Shown: in pieces, positions 25,469 to 34,622 of the stretch
How the letters are laid out: each line of letters starts with the position of its first letter
Position numbering within the stretch: the first letter of the stretch is position 1
Source: Vibrio algarum
Lineage (GTDB): Bacteria > Pseudomonadota > Gammaproteobacteria > Enterobacterales > Vibrionaceae
Assembly (NCBI RefSeq): GCF_028204155.1
Contig: NZ_JAQLOI010000003.1
Span: 186,001-250,000 of the forward strand
Length of the DNA stretch: 64,000 nt
Direction: 5' to 3'
Notes under the pieces: generated by a model
What the model was told of the DNA's origin: nothing
Database searches by the model: none
Seen by the model: only the letters and a program-made list of their open reading frames with translations
Made by a program: the position numbers and the translations under genes

Positions 25469-26245
25469 TTGTTTAACGATCTAAAAAATAGGAATATCCT
25501 GATAACCGGTTCGACCAGTGGTATCGGCTTATCAGCTGCAAAATTCTTGGCATCTAGCGGAGCGCACGTCTCACTAACGTCGTATCGTCACCACGAAGAG
25601 ATTGCTGAAACTATTGAGACCATAAATAACCTCGGAGGTTCTGCCAGTTTTCATCAGGTGGATTTTTGTAACGATGAAGCTTGTGAAACGTTTGTTGAAG
25701 ATTTTGTTCGTGAGCGCGGTGGCATAGATGTACTCGTTAACAATGTAGGTGGACTCGTAGAAAGAAGACAGACAGAAGAGATAGATGCAGAACTATTTGA
25801 TAATGTCGCTTATCTTAATATGCGATCTGCGCATACAATGGTGAGATTATGTTTGCCTTATCTCAAGGAGTCAGCAAAGCAGAACAACTGGTCGGCTTCC
25901 GTCATCAGTGTGGGTTCTATTGCCGCATATTCCGGCGGTGGTCCAGGAGCTTCCCTGTATGCCGCATCTAAAGCATGGTTACACACGATTAACCGTTCAT
26001 GGGCAAAGAATCATGCTACCGATAACATTAGGTTTAATGTTATTGCTCCCGGTACTGTTGATACGGCATTCCACGCAGACAAAAACGAAGAAGCGAAGGC
26101 GAGAATGAGTAAGGGCATTCCCATGGGACGGCTAGGCACATCAGATGAGATGGCTCCCACATTTGCATATCTTGCCTCTCATCTTATGTCCGGTTATGTC
26201 ACTGGGCAGATTCTACATGTTAATGGTGGTCAATTCATGTCTTAA
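25469..26245 (+). CDS. short-chain dehydrogenase/reductase (SDR)
   Basis: Classical SDR oxidoreductase of 258 residues. Rossmann motif ITGSTSGIGLSAAKFLA, the NNVGG structural motif, the catalytic Ser in VISVGSIAAYSGG, and YAASKAW as the YxxxK motif are all present; GQILHVNGGQ closes the fold. Cofactor and substrate cannot be told from sequence alone. The start is TTG with GGAG 8 bases upstream; the nearby ATG is out of frame. Single gene. Confidence 0.88.
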   Translation: MFNDLKNRNILITGSTSGIGLSAAKFLASSGAHVSLTSYRHHEEIAETIETINNLGGSASFHQVDFCNDEACETFVEDFVRERGGIDVLVNNVGGLVERRQTEEIDAELFDNVAYLNMRSAHTMVRLCLPYLKESAKQNNWSASVISVGSIAAYSGGGPGASLYAASKAWLHTINRSWAKNHATDNIRFNVIAPGTVDTAFHADKNEEAKARMSKGIPMGRLGTSDEMAPTFAYLASHLMSGYVTGQILHVNGGQFMS

Positions 26246-26274
26246 ACTTTTCGTTTAAGCATCATAATAAAAAG

Positions 26275-26294
26275 GCCTAGTTTAATAACTAGGC
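26275..26294. terminator. perfect hairpin after the SDR gene
   Basis: GCCTAGTT-taat-AACTAGGC is a perfect 8-bp stem with a 4-base loop, 30 bases past the SDR stop. An A-run precedes it on the plus strand, so the canonical T-run is on the minus strand; on the plus strand it is followed by TATGTTCTT. The following stretch up to 26638 (about 340 bases) shows no further feature. Confidence 0.55.
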
Positions 26295-26638
26295 TATGTT
26301 CTTAGTGCATTAAAGTGTGGCAAACGCTTAATATCGTCGCCAATCTCACTAAGCCTACTCGCTTATAAAAATTCCAATAATAACCTCTAGAAAAATAATT
26401 TCCGGTTAAATTGAAGCCAGGTAGAACCAAACAAATCGCAAAAAATTTGCTAGGTCGCCAAGGGCAGAAATATCTCCGTTACAATCTCATTTCATCTGAG
26501 AAATAGGTAAAGATAGATAAGTAGAGGTAATTGAATGTTCAAACCTGCATCTTGAACCAAGATTTCAGCACCTTAAGACAATTCAATTGATTACTGAACA
26601 TACTGTTTTACAATTGAAGAAAAGCATGAGGTGTGGCT

Positions 26639-27097
26639 ATGAAAGTCGTTCTTAAACAGATGTCGGATATAATAGAAAGCCAAGTGATAATCCAATACCT
26701 GTCGATGAATAAAGAAATAGATGACTTAATTAATTATCTTAAAAAGTCTGACAAAGATCTTTTTGGGAAGGTTAATAAAGAACTATACATTCTGGATCGA
26801 GATAAAATCTTCTACATAGAAAGCTTCCACAATGAAATATTTATTTATGGTGAAACGGATTGTTACCAAAGCTCAAAACGTCTCTATGAACTAGAACAAG
26901 AGCTAGAATGTTACTCATTTTTTCGTGCTTCCAAATCACTTATTCTCAATATCGAAAAGATTAAATCGGTTAAGCCATTATTTGACGGAAGGTTTGAAGC
27001 CAACTTAATAAATGGTGAATCGGTCTATATCTCACGTAAATATGTACCTATCTTGAAAAAAATTAGGCCTATAAAGGAGAATTGGACATGTTATTAA
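26639..27097 (+). CDS. LytTR DNA-binding transcriptional regulator
   Basis: A 152-residue stand-alone LytTR regulator. The C-terminal 100 residues are the LytTR domain: ELYILDRDKIFYIESFHNEIFIY, RLYELEQELECYSFFRASKS and the recognition part LILNIEKIKSVKPLFDGRFEA. No receiver domain is present. I prefer the ATG at 26639 (GAGG at 26628-26631) over the GTG 6 bases upstream. It overlaps a DUF3021 membrane protein; the LytTR-DUF3021 pair is a recurring two-gene module in which the membrane protein probably restrains the regulator (inference from related modules). Confidence 0.85.
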   Translation: MKVVLKQMSDIIESQVIIQYLSMNKEIDDLINYLKKSDKDLFGKVNKELYILDRDKIFYIESFHNEIFIYGETDCYQSSKRLYELEQELECYSFFRASKSLILNIEKIKSVKPLFDGRFEANLINGESVYISRKYVPILKKIRPIKENWTCY

Positions 27098-27519
27098 TAA
27101 ATCATTATTGGAAAGTACTATTGGAACTTATGATGCTGTTTGGCGTTATGGTGTTCGCTATGGTAACAGTTCAGCAATTCAGTGGCTCTACAACCGTGAC
27201 ACTTGAATCCGTATGGACACTTGCGCTTTTAGCTGGTGCCGTTGGCTTCAGGTTTGAATCATTTATTAATTTTCACAAGTTGGATGAGCGTTCAATGAGC
27301 ATTAACTATTTTATCAGTTCAGTTTTGGCCGATATTACGTTAATAACTCTACTGATTAAATTTACACCAGGTGGAGAACAATTTGCTGGTAAAGGCTGGG
27401 CAATTCTTGGTGTATATACCATTTTGAAAATGGCTTTTTATGTAGTAATGCATTTTATATCGTTGAACAACGCCAGAATAATCAACGTTGCATTGAAAAA
27501 AGGCAGGAGCGAACTTTAG
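27088..27519 (+). CDS. DUF3021 membrane protein
   Basis: Membrane protein of 143 residues with four hydrophobic spans (about residues 10-28, 41-58, 72-93 and 105-125). This size and topology with an immediately upstream LytTR gene is diagnostic of DUF3021. The ATG at 27088 has AAGGAG 9 bases before it and overlaps the end of the regulator gene; an in-frame TTG lies 6 bases upstream. Role unknown; probably the signalling partner of the LytTR protein. Confidence 0.75.
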   Translation: MLLINHYWKVLLELMMLFGVMVFAMVTVQQFSGSTTVTLESVWTLALLAGAVGFRFESFINFHKLDERSMSINYFISSVLADITLITLLIKFTPGGEQFAGKGWAILGVYTILKMAFYVVMHFISLNNARIINVALKKGRSEL

Positions 27520-27808
27520 TTGGTTTATCTGTGCTGGCTTAAATTGAGCCTAACAAGTTACTAGTTAAAATGAATAGCGACTTATTGCGCAAACTCTTAA
27601 AAGGATACTTTTAAGTGACAACAAGAATGATTACCTATGGTTTTACGGCTAATCATATGATGCAACCTGACCGCGTCCTAAATTTCTAGAGCGACTAAAA
27701 ATACCCCTCCCATAGGAATTAGCTATCAAATTGATAAGGATGATTGATTTCAACAATTTTGATTTTTTGAATACAATTTATTTTCTTAGATTTAAGCAGG
27801 TATGTGTG

Positions 27809-28690
27809 ATGAGCAAGAAAGCATTAGTAGTTGAAGGTGGCGCAATGCGCGGTATTTTTGCAGCCGGTGTTTTGGATTCTTTTCTACAAGAGGAATATAA
27901 CCCTTTTCAATTTACAATCGGAGCTTCTGCAGGTGCGTCCAATTTGCTTGGTTATTTGGCAAAACAACCAAAGCGCAGCTATCAAATAATAACCGACCTT
28001 GGCACATCCAAAAACTTCTACAATCCTGCTCGATTCGTGAAAGGTGGGCACTTAACTGATGTAAAATGGCTGAGCGAAACGTCATTGCAGCAATATCCAC
28101 TGCAGCTAGATGAGTTACTCAGTAACATCCCATTGTATGCTGCCACTACCGATATTAACACTGGTGTTGCCAATTACTTTAAAGTGACAAAAGACAACCT
28201 ACTAAATGTCATGGAAGCCACTACAGCATTACCTATCGCCTATAGAGAGACACCTTGCTTTTCAGGTAGCTGTTTTACTGATGGTGCTGTAGCCGACTCA
28301 ATACCTGTAAAGGAAGCATATAGACGTGGCGCGCGTGACATCACTGTGATTTTGTCTCATCCACTTAGCTACACAATGCCTAAATCAAATAGCCACTGGC
28401 TAATGAAACGATTGTTGTCAGACAACCCAGTCGTTGCCGATACACTGAAAACTAGAGCAAATCGATACAATCAAGCCCTTGATTTCATTCGCTTCCCACC
28501 AAATGATGCCAAAGTACGGGTTATTGCTCCACCACAAGACTTTCCCGTTAAGCGCCTATCTCGTCAACGTGATGTATTAGAGTCAGGCTATCAAATGGGC
28601 ATTAATGCCGGGGCTGAGCACCTAGCAAACTTGAGAGGAAATAAACGATATGCTCTCGAAGAGTGCCCCGCTTGCTATGCTTTGCAGTAG
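27809..28690 (+). CDS. patatin-like phospholipase (YjjU-like)
   Basis: Patatin-family lipid hydrolase of about 293 residues. The oxyanion loop is GGAMRGIFAAG, the nucleophile elbow is IGASAGASN (GxSxG), and the catalytic Asp is in FTDGAVADS (DGA/G). The overall order matches E. coli YjjU. The open frame extends 78 bases upstream, but MSKKALVVEGG at 27809 is the natural start with GCAGG 8 bases before it. No signal peptide, so it is probably cytoplasmic. Stand-alone. Confidence 0.87.
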   Translation: MSKKALVVEGGAMRGIFAAGVLDSFLQEEYNPFQFTIGASAGASNLLGYLAKQPKRSYQIITDLGTSKNFYNPARFVKGGHLTDVKWLSETSLQQYPLQLDELLSNIPLYAATTDINTGVANYFKVTKDNLLNVMEATTALPIAYRETPCFSGSCFTDGAVADSIPVKEAYRRGARDITVILSHPLSYTMPKSNSHWLMKRLLSDNPVVADTLKTRANRYNQALDFIRFPPNDAKVRVIAPPQDFPVKRLSRQRDVLESGYQMGINAGAEHLANLRGNKRYALEECPACYALQ

Positions 28691-28853
28691 TGGATTAGTT
28701 CGCTCGTAAAGCGTCTCTAGACTGAGAGCATACGCGCATATCTAACCTCTAAATTGCTTCTCTCCTACCCTATTTTTTTAGCTTCGTGTCTGTGGCCATT
28801 TTAGTCATCCAGCGATCATTCCAAATAGCCTTTCCACAATTGGAGGTGTTATT

Positions 28854-29768
28854 TTATTTTTTGACGAGCAGAGGTAAAATGTTTGCTAATGATGTCGCTT
28901 GATATTGGCTTTGAAGCGCTTGCTTCATTTTATTGCCATCTAATAGAACGGGTTGCTGCCATAGGTACTGCATCTTTACCACCTCTCTAACTAGAGGTGT
29001 TAGTGGCGATATGAGCTTAAACACCCACCATGGAAACTTACCTACATTCAAATTCTTACCGTTTTCTAGAAATGCCTTTTTCCAATCATTTAGACCGAGC
29101 TTTAAACCTTCATCGTGCCATATTTCATAAGACGATTGAGGCTTAGACATAAGCAAAGCGGTATTGGCACATAGATCAGGTAAAAATGACCAAAAATGGA
29201 CATGGCTTTCATCATGAGGCAACCTCATTTTTGCGTGACTACTCGTCTGTTTTAAGATCACATCTAGCCAGGTGAAGTGCGTATCTGGGCCGATAAAATC
29301 GCCAGCTCTTACAATAGTAATGTTTGCCCCTTGTTGACTCGCTTGATGAAGTCTATGCTCCATTCTTATTCGAATGGCACCTTTTTCCGAAACAGCCTCC
29401 ATCGGAGAGTCTTCAGAAATGGGACGGTTAAGTGGGGCGAAGTTGTACACATTGCCTGGAAAAAGAATTCGACTCTTTAATTTCTCTGCTACCCTAACGG
29501 TTGGTTCCATTAGATCCATGGCCTCACTCTCCCAGCGATGATAGGCAGGATTAATTGCGTAAACGATGAGTTCTACCCCTAAGGCAGCCCTCTCTATAAG
29601 GGCTCCATTGTGTACATCCCCAACCCAAATATCGTCAGATGACAGCCAAGTTGGTGCTTTAGCTTCTTCTCGAACCAAAGCGCGAACATTCCACCCCACA
29701 TTTGCCAACGCTTTTGCCATCTGTGAGCCAAAATTTCCCGTAATACCTAAAATGAGTGCTGTTTTCAT
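28854..29768 (-). CDS. NAD(P)-binding NmrA/epimerase-like oxidoreductase
   Basis: Atypical SDR of about 304 residues. The N-terminus MKTALILGITGNFGSQMAKA carries the GxxGxxG nucleotide-binding motif, then VGDVHNG and FPGNVYNFAP. The classical YxxxK is not clear, which fits the NmrA/atypical group. I start at 29768 because GGAGGAAA lies 6 bases before it; the upstream 63 bases of open frame have no ribosome site. It is divergent from a LysR gene that probably controls it. Substrate unknown. Confidence 0.8.
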   Translation of the reverse strand: MKTALILGITGNFGSQMAKALANVGWNVRALVREEAKAPTWLSSDDIWVGDVHNGALIERAALGVELIVYAINPAYHRWESEAMDLMEPTVRVAEKLKSRILFPGNVYNFAPLNRPISEDSPMEAVSEKGAIRIRMEHRLHQASQQGANITIVRAGDFIGPDTHFTWLDVILKQTSSHAKMRLPHDESHVHFWSFLPDLCANTALLMSKPQSSYEIWHDEGLKLGLNDWKKAFLENGKNLNVGKFPWWVFKLISPLTPLVREVVKMQYLWQQPVLLDGNKMKQALQSQYQATSLANILPLLVKK

Positions 29769-29851
29769 CTTGTTTCCTCCATTTGATAAAGATATTCTAC
29801 TATTTAAAATAACATAGAGAATGACCAACATTTACTAATGGATATTCAATT

Positions 29852-30727
29852 ATGAATAGCAATAATTGGCAGTGGTGGAAGTACTTTCTAGCTATTGCAG
29901 AGCATGGCAGTTTAAGCCAAGCCTCAAACACCTTAAGGGTATCTCAGCCAACGTTGAGCAGGCAGTTGCAATCAATGGAAAATAAACTCGGTCAACCACT
30001 TTTTGATCGCAGTACTCAAGGCTTAACGTTGACAGCTTTTGGTGAAAATTTACTCGAAGACAGCACGCAAATGCAGATTATCGCCGATCGCCTTGAGCGT
30101 TTAGCAGCAGGTCAAGTCTCTTCTTTATCGGGCCGTGTTCGCTTAACTGCTAATGAATTAATTGCGCACTATTATTTACCTAAGATCTTACCTTTATTTA
30201 TGGATACTTACCCTGAAGTATCTATCGAGGTAGTCGTCAGCAATCAAGCAAGTAACCTTGATAAGCGTGATGCAGATGTTGCAGTTCGTATGTTTGAACC
30301 AACCCAATTGGACTTAATCTGCCGAAGAATTTTAGATATTCCGTTAGGCTTTTATGCCAGTTCTGAATATCTCGATAAAAGAGGAACACCGAGAACCGCA
30401 AAAGAGTTATTTTGTCATCGAATAATTGGCTTTGACCGTGATCGACAGTTTGAAAAAGGTGGTCACGAAATGGGTTTGTACATTAAAAATGAACAATTTT
30501 TAATACGAACAGATTTTATGCCAATGCATCTCGAGCTTGCTCGCCATCACGGTGGTATTGTTGCTAGTCATAAACGCCTTTGTATTGATTTAGGCCTCAC
30601 CGAGATAAAACTGGAAAAAGAACTACCGAAACTGCCTATGTATTTAGTGTGTCACCGAGATGTGCAGCACAATAAAAAAATTCGAGTGTTGATGGACTTT
30701 CTAAACCAACATATTCCGAATATATAA
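29852..30727 (+). CDS. LysR-family transcriptional regulator
   Basis: LysR regulator of 291 residues. HTH: FLAIAEHGSLSQASNTLRVS then QPTLSRQLQSMENKLGQPLF. The effector domain includes VRLTANELIAHYYLPKILPLF. It is divergent from the NmrA-like gene, with 83 bases between the starts, and that gene is the probable target. Ligand unknown. Confidence 0.9.
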   Translation: MNSNNWQWWKYFLAIAEHGSLSQASNTLRVSQPTLSRQLQSMENKLGQPLFDRSTQGLTLTAFGENLLEDSTQMQIIADRLERLAAGQVSSLSGRVRLTANELIAHYYLPKILPLFMDTYPEVSIEVVVSNQASNLDKRDADVAVRMFEPTQLDLICRRILDIPLGFYASSEYLDKRGTPRTAKELFCHRIIGFDRDRQFEKGGHEMGLYIKNEQFLIRTDFMPMHLELARHHGGIVASHKRLCIDLGLTEIKLEKELPKLPMYLVCHRDVQHNKKIRVLMDFLNQHIPNI

Positions 30728-30970
30728 GCCTGAAGAAGATTCGCGAGGTCAGTTATTGCTTTTTGCTTACAATAATTAGAGCCACTACATACCTCATCGA
30801 TAGTAGTTACAGGTTTTGTTACGTGAAAAAAACTAACAATCCATTAGATAAAAAATCATTTGAACGAATGCCTGGCTTGCCCTATCTCAAGACATTTCCC
30901 TTTAAAAAATTGACATCAGTGCTGACAATTTAACCATTTAGATTATGAATAGGCTTGGTTTTAATATTTT

Positions 30971-30986
30971 CTTGATGAATATCAAG
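30971..30986. promoter_or_regulatory. 16-bp dyad upstream of the metzincin-like lipoprotein
   Basis: CTTGAT-gaat-ATCAAG lies 60 bases before the ATG at 31046, in the promoter region. It could be an operator or a small hairpin. The rest of 30728-31045 shows nothing else. Confidence 0.35.
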
Positions 30987-31045
30987 TGCTTTATTTGAAT
31001 ATGACATTAGTGTCTCATTTCTAATAACAAAATGGTTGGCAAAAA

Positions 31046-31840
31046 ATGAAAAAAACTCTATTGGCATTAATCACAGGCTTACTTATCTCTGGGTGTGATG
31101 ATGACAGCAGTTCTAGTTCAAACTCTATTAGTAAAGCATCTGAATCAGAGATAGCATCATTAGTCGAAGCAACAAACTACACTCCATCGGCCACTACTTT
31201 AACGGATAGCAATACACTGAGTACCTTTAACCAGACAGGAATTGTTCGGTTTGATACGACAGCTCAAATCCCCCTTTATTATGTGTCCTCTGATGGCAGT
31301 TCAGCACCAGATAGTATTATTACTGGGTTTTCTAATCTTGAAGATCGACTAGGCGATATCTTCACTGATATTACCGTAATTACAGCCGATTTATCTGTTT
31401 ACAGAGACACAAGCTACTCTAATGAAAACCGTGGAAATGGTACTTTTGATGCGAGTACATTTAATTCAACATATGGTGTTACTTCTGGATTAATCATTTC
31501 TGAAGGGACGGCGTATTACTCAAGTGAATATTCGGATGACCCGCAAAATATGTGTGCTAATGCTGCATCTGCACCCTATGATGGTGGTCTAACAATAAGT
31601 ATTGATCCCAATACCAGTTTGTATGCGAGCAATGCGGTACTTTGGGTGAATATGGGTAACGGTCAATGTGATTGGGGCTACGAAATGGTTATGCATGAGA
31701 CAGCGCATACAATGGGTATGTTTGACCACCTTGATGACTACTTCGGTTTATGGAGTGATACCGCGATGAATGTCCTGGCCACACTTTATTCAAATGCTGG
31801 CGGTTCTGAATATACCAATATAACCATCAACTATCAGTAG
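31046..31840 (+). CDS. metzincin-like zinc protease lipoprotein
   Basis: Exported lipoprotein of 264 residues. The signal ends in the lipobox LLISGC (Cys17), followed by an Asp/Ser-rich linker (DDDSSSSSNSIS). Near the C-terminus the sequence MVMHETAHTMGMFDHLDDYF contains HExxHxxGxxD, the metzincin zinc-binding motif with a third Asp or the adjacent His as ligand, and a Met-turn-like DTAMNVL lies about 20 residues later. That combination supports a small extracellular or outer-membrane metalloprotease. I do not recognise the N-terminal region, and the family is not one I can name. Confidence 0.7.
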   Translation: MKKTLLALITGLLISGCDDDSSSSSNSISKASESEIASLVEATNYTPSATTLTDSNTLSTFNQTGIVRFDTTAQIPLYYVSSDGSSAPDSIITGFSNLEDRLGDIFTDITVITADLSVYRDTSYSNENRGNGTFDASTFNSTYGVTSGLIISEGTAYYSSEYSDDPQNMCANAASAPYDGGLTISIDPNTSLYASNAVLWVNMGNGQCDWGYEMVMHETAHTMGMFDHLDDYFGLWSDTAMNVLATLYSNAGGSEYTNITINYQ

Positions 31841-32116
31841 CACTCCGAAACTCTCTCATCTTTGAGCCGTTTAACTTAGTGGTACGATCTGCCACTAAGT
31901 TTTAGATTACTTAGTAATTAGCGCTATATCTGAATTGGCAATATTCAACTCGGATAGCTTCTCAAGAAACTTTATAATATTGGCTTTTGCTGAACCTTCA
32001 TTAGCCAATATTAGTCGAGTTATACCTGCAAATGCGTCTGAAAATGTCGCTGTAAATGGAGCATTTATGATTTCGTCGAATACAATTTTACAGATGGCTA
32101 GAGTCAACTTCTCTGT

Positions 32117-33271
32117 TCATCTGGAAATATTAATTCGTAGATAAAGCAACCCTACAATTAACCCCCAAAGGGTGGAACTCAATCCTAAAAAACTGATCCC
32201 AGAAAACGTTATAAGAAAGGTAAATAAAGCGGGTTCTCTGTATACCTCGTCTTTGAAAGCCGTATGCAAACACATTAGCAATGTTCCCAGTAACGCAAAT
32301 CCCGCTAAAATTTCGGTGATCTCCTGCGGTAGTGATAAAAAGATGGTTACAACCGTTGTGGCAAATATTCCAGCAAGGACATAAAACAAACCAGCCCATA
32401 GCACAGCCCGATAGCGTTGTGTTTTGTCAGAATCAACGTCTGGTGTCATGCATATTGCAGCCGAAATAGCGGCGAGGTTGACGCTAAAGCCACCAAAAGG
32501 AGCGAACAGAATATTGGTGATTCCTGTACCTAAAAGTAACGATTTAACAGGGGGATTATACTGGTAGCTTTTCATCATCGCTACACCGGGTAAATTCTGA
32601 GAAAGCATAGTAATCAGATATAACGGAACGGAGAGATTAAGTACTGCTGAGATGTCAAAATCAGGTGTGATCCATATCGGTTCCGCTAGCGAGAGCTTTA
32701 CTGTGCTCAAGTCAGAATTACCGAAGACGACAGCACACATAACACCAATAATCAGCAGAACAAGCATCACATATTTGGGAATATAGTTCTTTGCCAGTAA
32801 GAACCCTGCGAACATAAGCAGAAATATCATTGGTGTATTAGTAACTGTTTCAAGCCCCTTAAGGCAAATAGGAAGTAAAATAGCCCCCAACATAGCCGTA
32901 CCTAGCTGCGGAGGTATTCGTTCCAGCATCTTGCTAAGAGGCGTAATTAAACCCGTCAGAAATATGAGCAGTCCTGTAACAACGAATGCTCCTATTACTA
33001 CATTGAGTTCATATTGGCCTACAGAACTCACTAGCATCGCTGCACCGGGAGTTGACCACGCTGTTAAAATTGGAGTTTTGTAAAACCACGAGTAAACAGC
33101 GGACGTGATTCCCATGGATATACCTAAAGCAAGAAGCCAGCTTTCAATTTGTACTGGTGTAGCACCAGCCGTTGTTGCAGCTTGGATGATAATCACTACT
33201 GAACTTGTATAACCAACCAATACAGCGGTAAATCCCGCAGTAAGGTGACTTAGATTGAATAGCTTTTTCAT
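32117..33271 (-). CDS. benE: BenE-family benzoate/H+ symporter
   Basis: Secondary transporter of about 384 residues with some twelve hydrophobic spans. The N-terminal HLTAGFTAVLVGYTSSVVII and SAAICMTPDVDSDKTQRYRA are typical BenE landmarks, along with PLYLITMLSQNLPGVAMM. The open frame runs to 33361, but that would cross two operators; MKKLFNLSHLTAG at 33271 is the family start. It is divergent from an XRE-cupin regulator. Benzoate is the best-known family substrate, but no benzoate-degrading gene is nearby, so the true substrate is uncertain. The stretch 31841-32116 after the stop holds no gene I can support. Confidence 0.88.
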   Translation of the reverse strand: MKKLFNLSHLTAGFTAVLVGYTSSVVIIIQAATTAGATPVQIESWLLALGISMGITSAVYSWFYKTPILTAWSTPGAAMLVSSVGQYELNVVIGAFVVTGLLIFLTGLITPLSKMLERIPPQLGTAMLGAILLPICLKGLETVTNTPMIFLLMFAGFLLAKNYIPKYVMLVLLIIGVMCAVVFGNSDLSTVKLSLAEPIWITPDFDISAVLNLSVPLYLITMLSQNLPGVAMMKSYQYNPPVKSLLLGTGITNILFAPFGGFSVNLAAISAAICMTPDVDSDKTQRYRAVLWAGLFYVLAGIFATTVVTIFLSLPQEITEILAGFALLGTLLMCLHTAFKDEVYREPALFTFLITFSGISFLGLSSTLWGLIVGLLYLRINISR

Positions 33272-33306
33272 CCTTTGTTTTTCCTTGTTCTGTGATAACA
33301 TCTTTT

Positions 33307-33356
33307 GTGCGCAATAGCGCACGAAGTCGAAGATACCACTGTGCGCTATAACGCAC
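33307..33356. promoter_or_regulatory. paired GTGCGC-N4-GCGCAC operators between benE and xre
   Basis: Two 16-bp dyads: GTGCGCAATAGCGCAC (33307-33322, perfect arms) and GTGCGCTATAACGCAC (33341-33356). Centre-to-centre distance is 34 bp, three helical turns. The first is 36 bases from the benE ATG and the second 17 bases from the regulator ATG. This is the layout expected for binding by the divergent XRE-cupin protein, repressing both genes. Confidence 0.75.
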
Positions 33357-33372
33357 AACAAGAAGCTGCATT

Positions 33373-33910
33373 ATGAAAAATTCAATATTTAAAACTGAAA
33401 TAGCTAACCGTTTAAAATCAGAGAGAAAAAAATGGGCTTAGTTTGGACGCCACATCTAAGTTAACAGGCGTCTCTAAAGCGATGTTAGGACAGATAGAAA
33501 GAGAAGAATCCAGCCCTACTATCTCTACCTTATGGAAGATTGCCAGCGGATTAGGTACGTCGTTTTCTGGTTTTTTTGCAGGCGATCCCGTCCTATACTC
33601 TGCTGAACGGGCTTTTCCTGATGATTCTAAAATGAAAGTAAATACTCTGTTTCCATATATGGCTGACTCTAGGATGGAAATGTTTGAAATCACTTTAACG
33701 GATCATCATCAACAGATGTCATCTCCACATAGTGCAGGAATTATCGAACATGTTGTTGTTACCGTTGGGCAGTTAAACGTCTTTTTTGACAATAAATGGC
33801 ACCATTTGAATACAGGGGACTGTATTCGATTTTTCAGTGACCAACCTCATGGATATGCTGCTATTACAGAAATAACCACTTTCCAAAACATTGTTTGCTA
33901 CCCAAAATGA
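33373..33910 (+). CDS. XRE-cupin transcriptional regulator, frameshifted near N-terminus
   Basis: HTH-cupin repressor of the YdcN/PuuR-like type. The open frame recorded from 33443 begins inside the HTH (DATSKLTGVSKAMLGQIERE), which cannot be the true start. The real one is the ATG at 33373, MKNSIFKTEIANRLKSERKK, which leaves the frame at an A7 run (33426-33432). A2 more (or A1 less) joins it to NGLSLDATSKLTGVS, giving the usual spacing of the first HTH helix. The C-terminal cupin domain spans about residues 100-175 (VVTVGQLNVFFDNKWHHLNT). It is divergent from benE with two operators between. As given, the protein is broken. Confidence 0.75.
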
Positions 33911-34308
33911 CTTAGCCAATGCTACTACAATACAGGGCTATTCACTCTTAAGCCCTTATACTAACTCACTTATCTTTAGGGCTTTTAGGTGTTTTTGTGA
34001 TTAACCAACCTCCAAAGACAGCGGAGATTAAAAAGTACGGTCTCCAAAAATACGCTCATTGTTGCCGTCCCCATTGTTACTGGAACAACTAACACACTGC
34101 AAAATAGCGTTATCATGCTGAAATGTACTGGGTGTTATTGGTTGATTCGGTTCGACACTTACCTACTAGTGATTTCCAACATGTTACAAAGCTATATAAA
34201 CTTAGATTAGGTATGTGAGGAGGTGGTGCGTGTGTTGTAGGGCCTATCAGTTTAGTTGGTGCAGTTCAATAATCAGTATACTTCACTACCAAACACCGTT
34301 TGTAAATC
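33911..34308. other. gap with no supported gene
   Basis: Short hydrophobic frames occur on the minus strand near 34030-34130 (for example LFCSVLVVPVTMGTATMSVF), possibly a transporter remnant, but none has a start, length or motif I can trust. Confidence 0.25.
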
Positions 34309-34511
34309 ATGGAGAGACATTTGACTAACTATTTTGATACTTTGGCCAACACATGGGACAGTGACCCTGACAAAGTGATAAGAGCTGAAGCTATCGCTAA
34401 AAAATCAAAGAGGTAAACTTCTCTTCAACCAAAAGTCTGCTTGCCTTTGGAAGTGGGACGGGATTACTAGAAGTTCAGTTACTTGATACTTTTTCGAAGT
34501 CATACCGGTGA
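34309..34511 (+). pseudogene. class I SAM-methyltransferase N-terminal remnant
   Basis: From the ATG at 34309 or TTG at 34321 (GGAGAG just upstream) the frame reads TNYFDTLANTWDSDPDKVIR then AEAIAKK, the usual start of a class I methyltransferase. It stops after an A6 run at 34399-34404. One more A restores IKEVNFSSTKSLLAFGSGTG (motif I GxGxG) and LLEVQLLD, but the frame ends at 34511 and the rest of the enzyme is missing. A truncated pseudogene. Confidence 0.65.
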
Positions 34512-34535
34512 AAATGGAAATCTGGTTGAATTTAG

Positions 34536-34555
34536 ATCTCCACTTTCGTGGAGAT
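34536..34555 (-). terminator. perfect hairpin downstream of the cobalamin operon
   Basis: ATCTCCAC-tttc-GTGGAGAT, 8-bp perfect stem with a tetraloop, 67 bases past the cobS stop on the minus strand. A second short stem GGGC...GCCC follows at about 34562-34580. No strong T-run, so termination is likely but not proven. Confidence 0.45.
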
Positions 34556-34622
34556 AACACAGGGCTTCATGGAAATGCCCGTGATTTTATGGAAATAATA
34601 AGGGACGAGAAATAGTCATCTC

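Noticed and set aside
31907..32107. 66-residue minus-strand frame just after benE
   Set aside because: It has a TTG start, no recognised motif and a rival plus-strand frame of equal length; not enough to call a gene.
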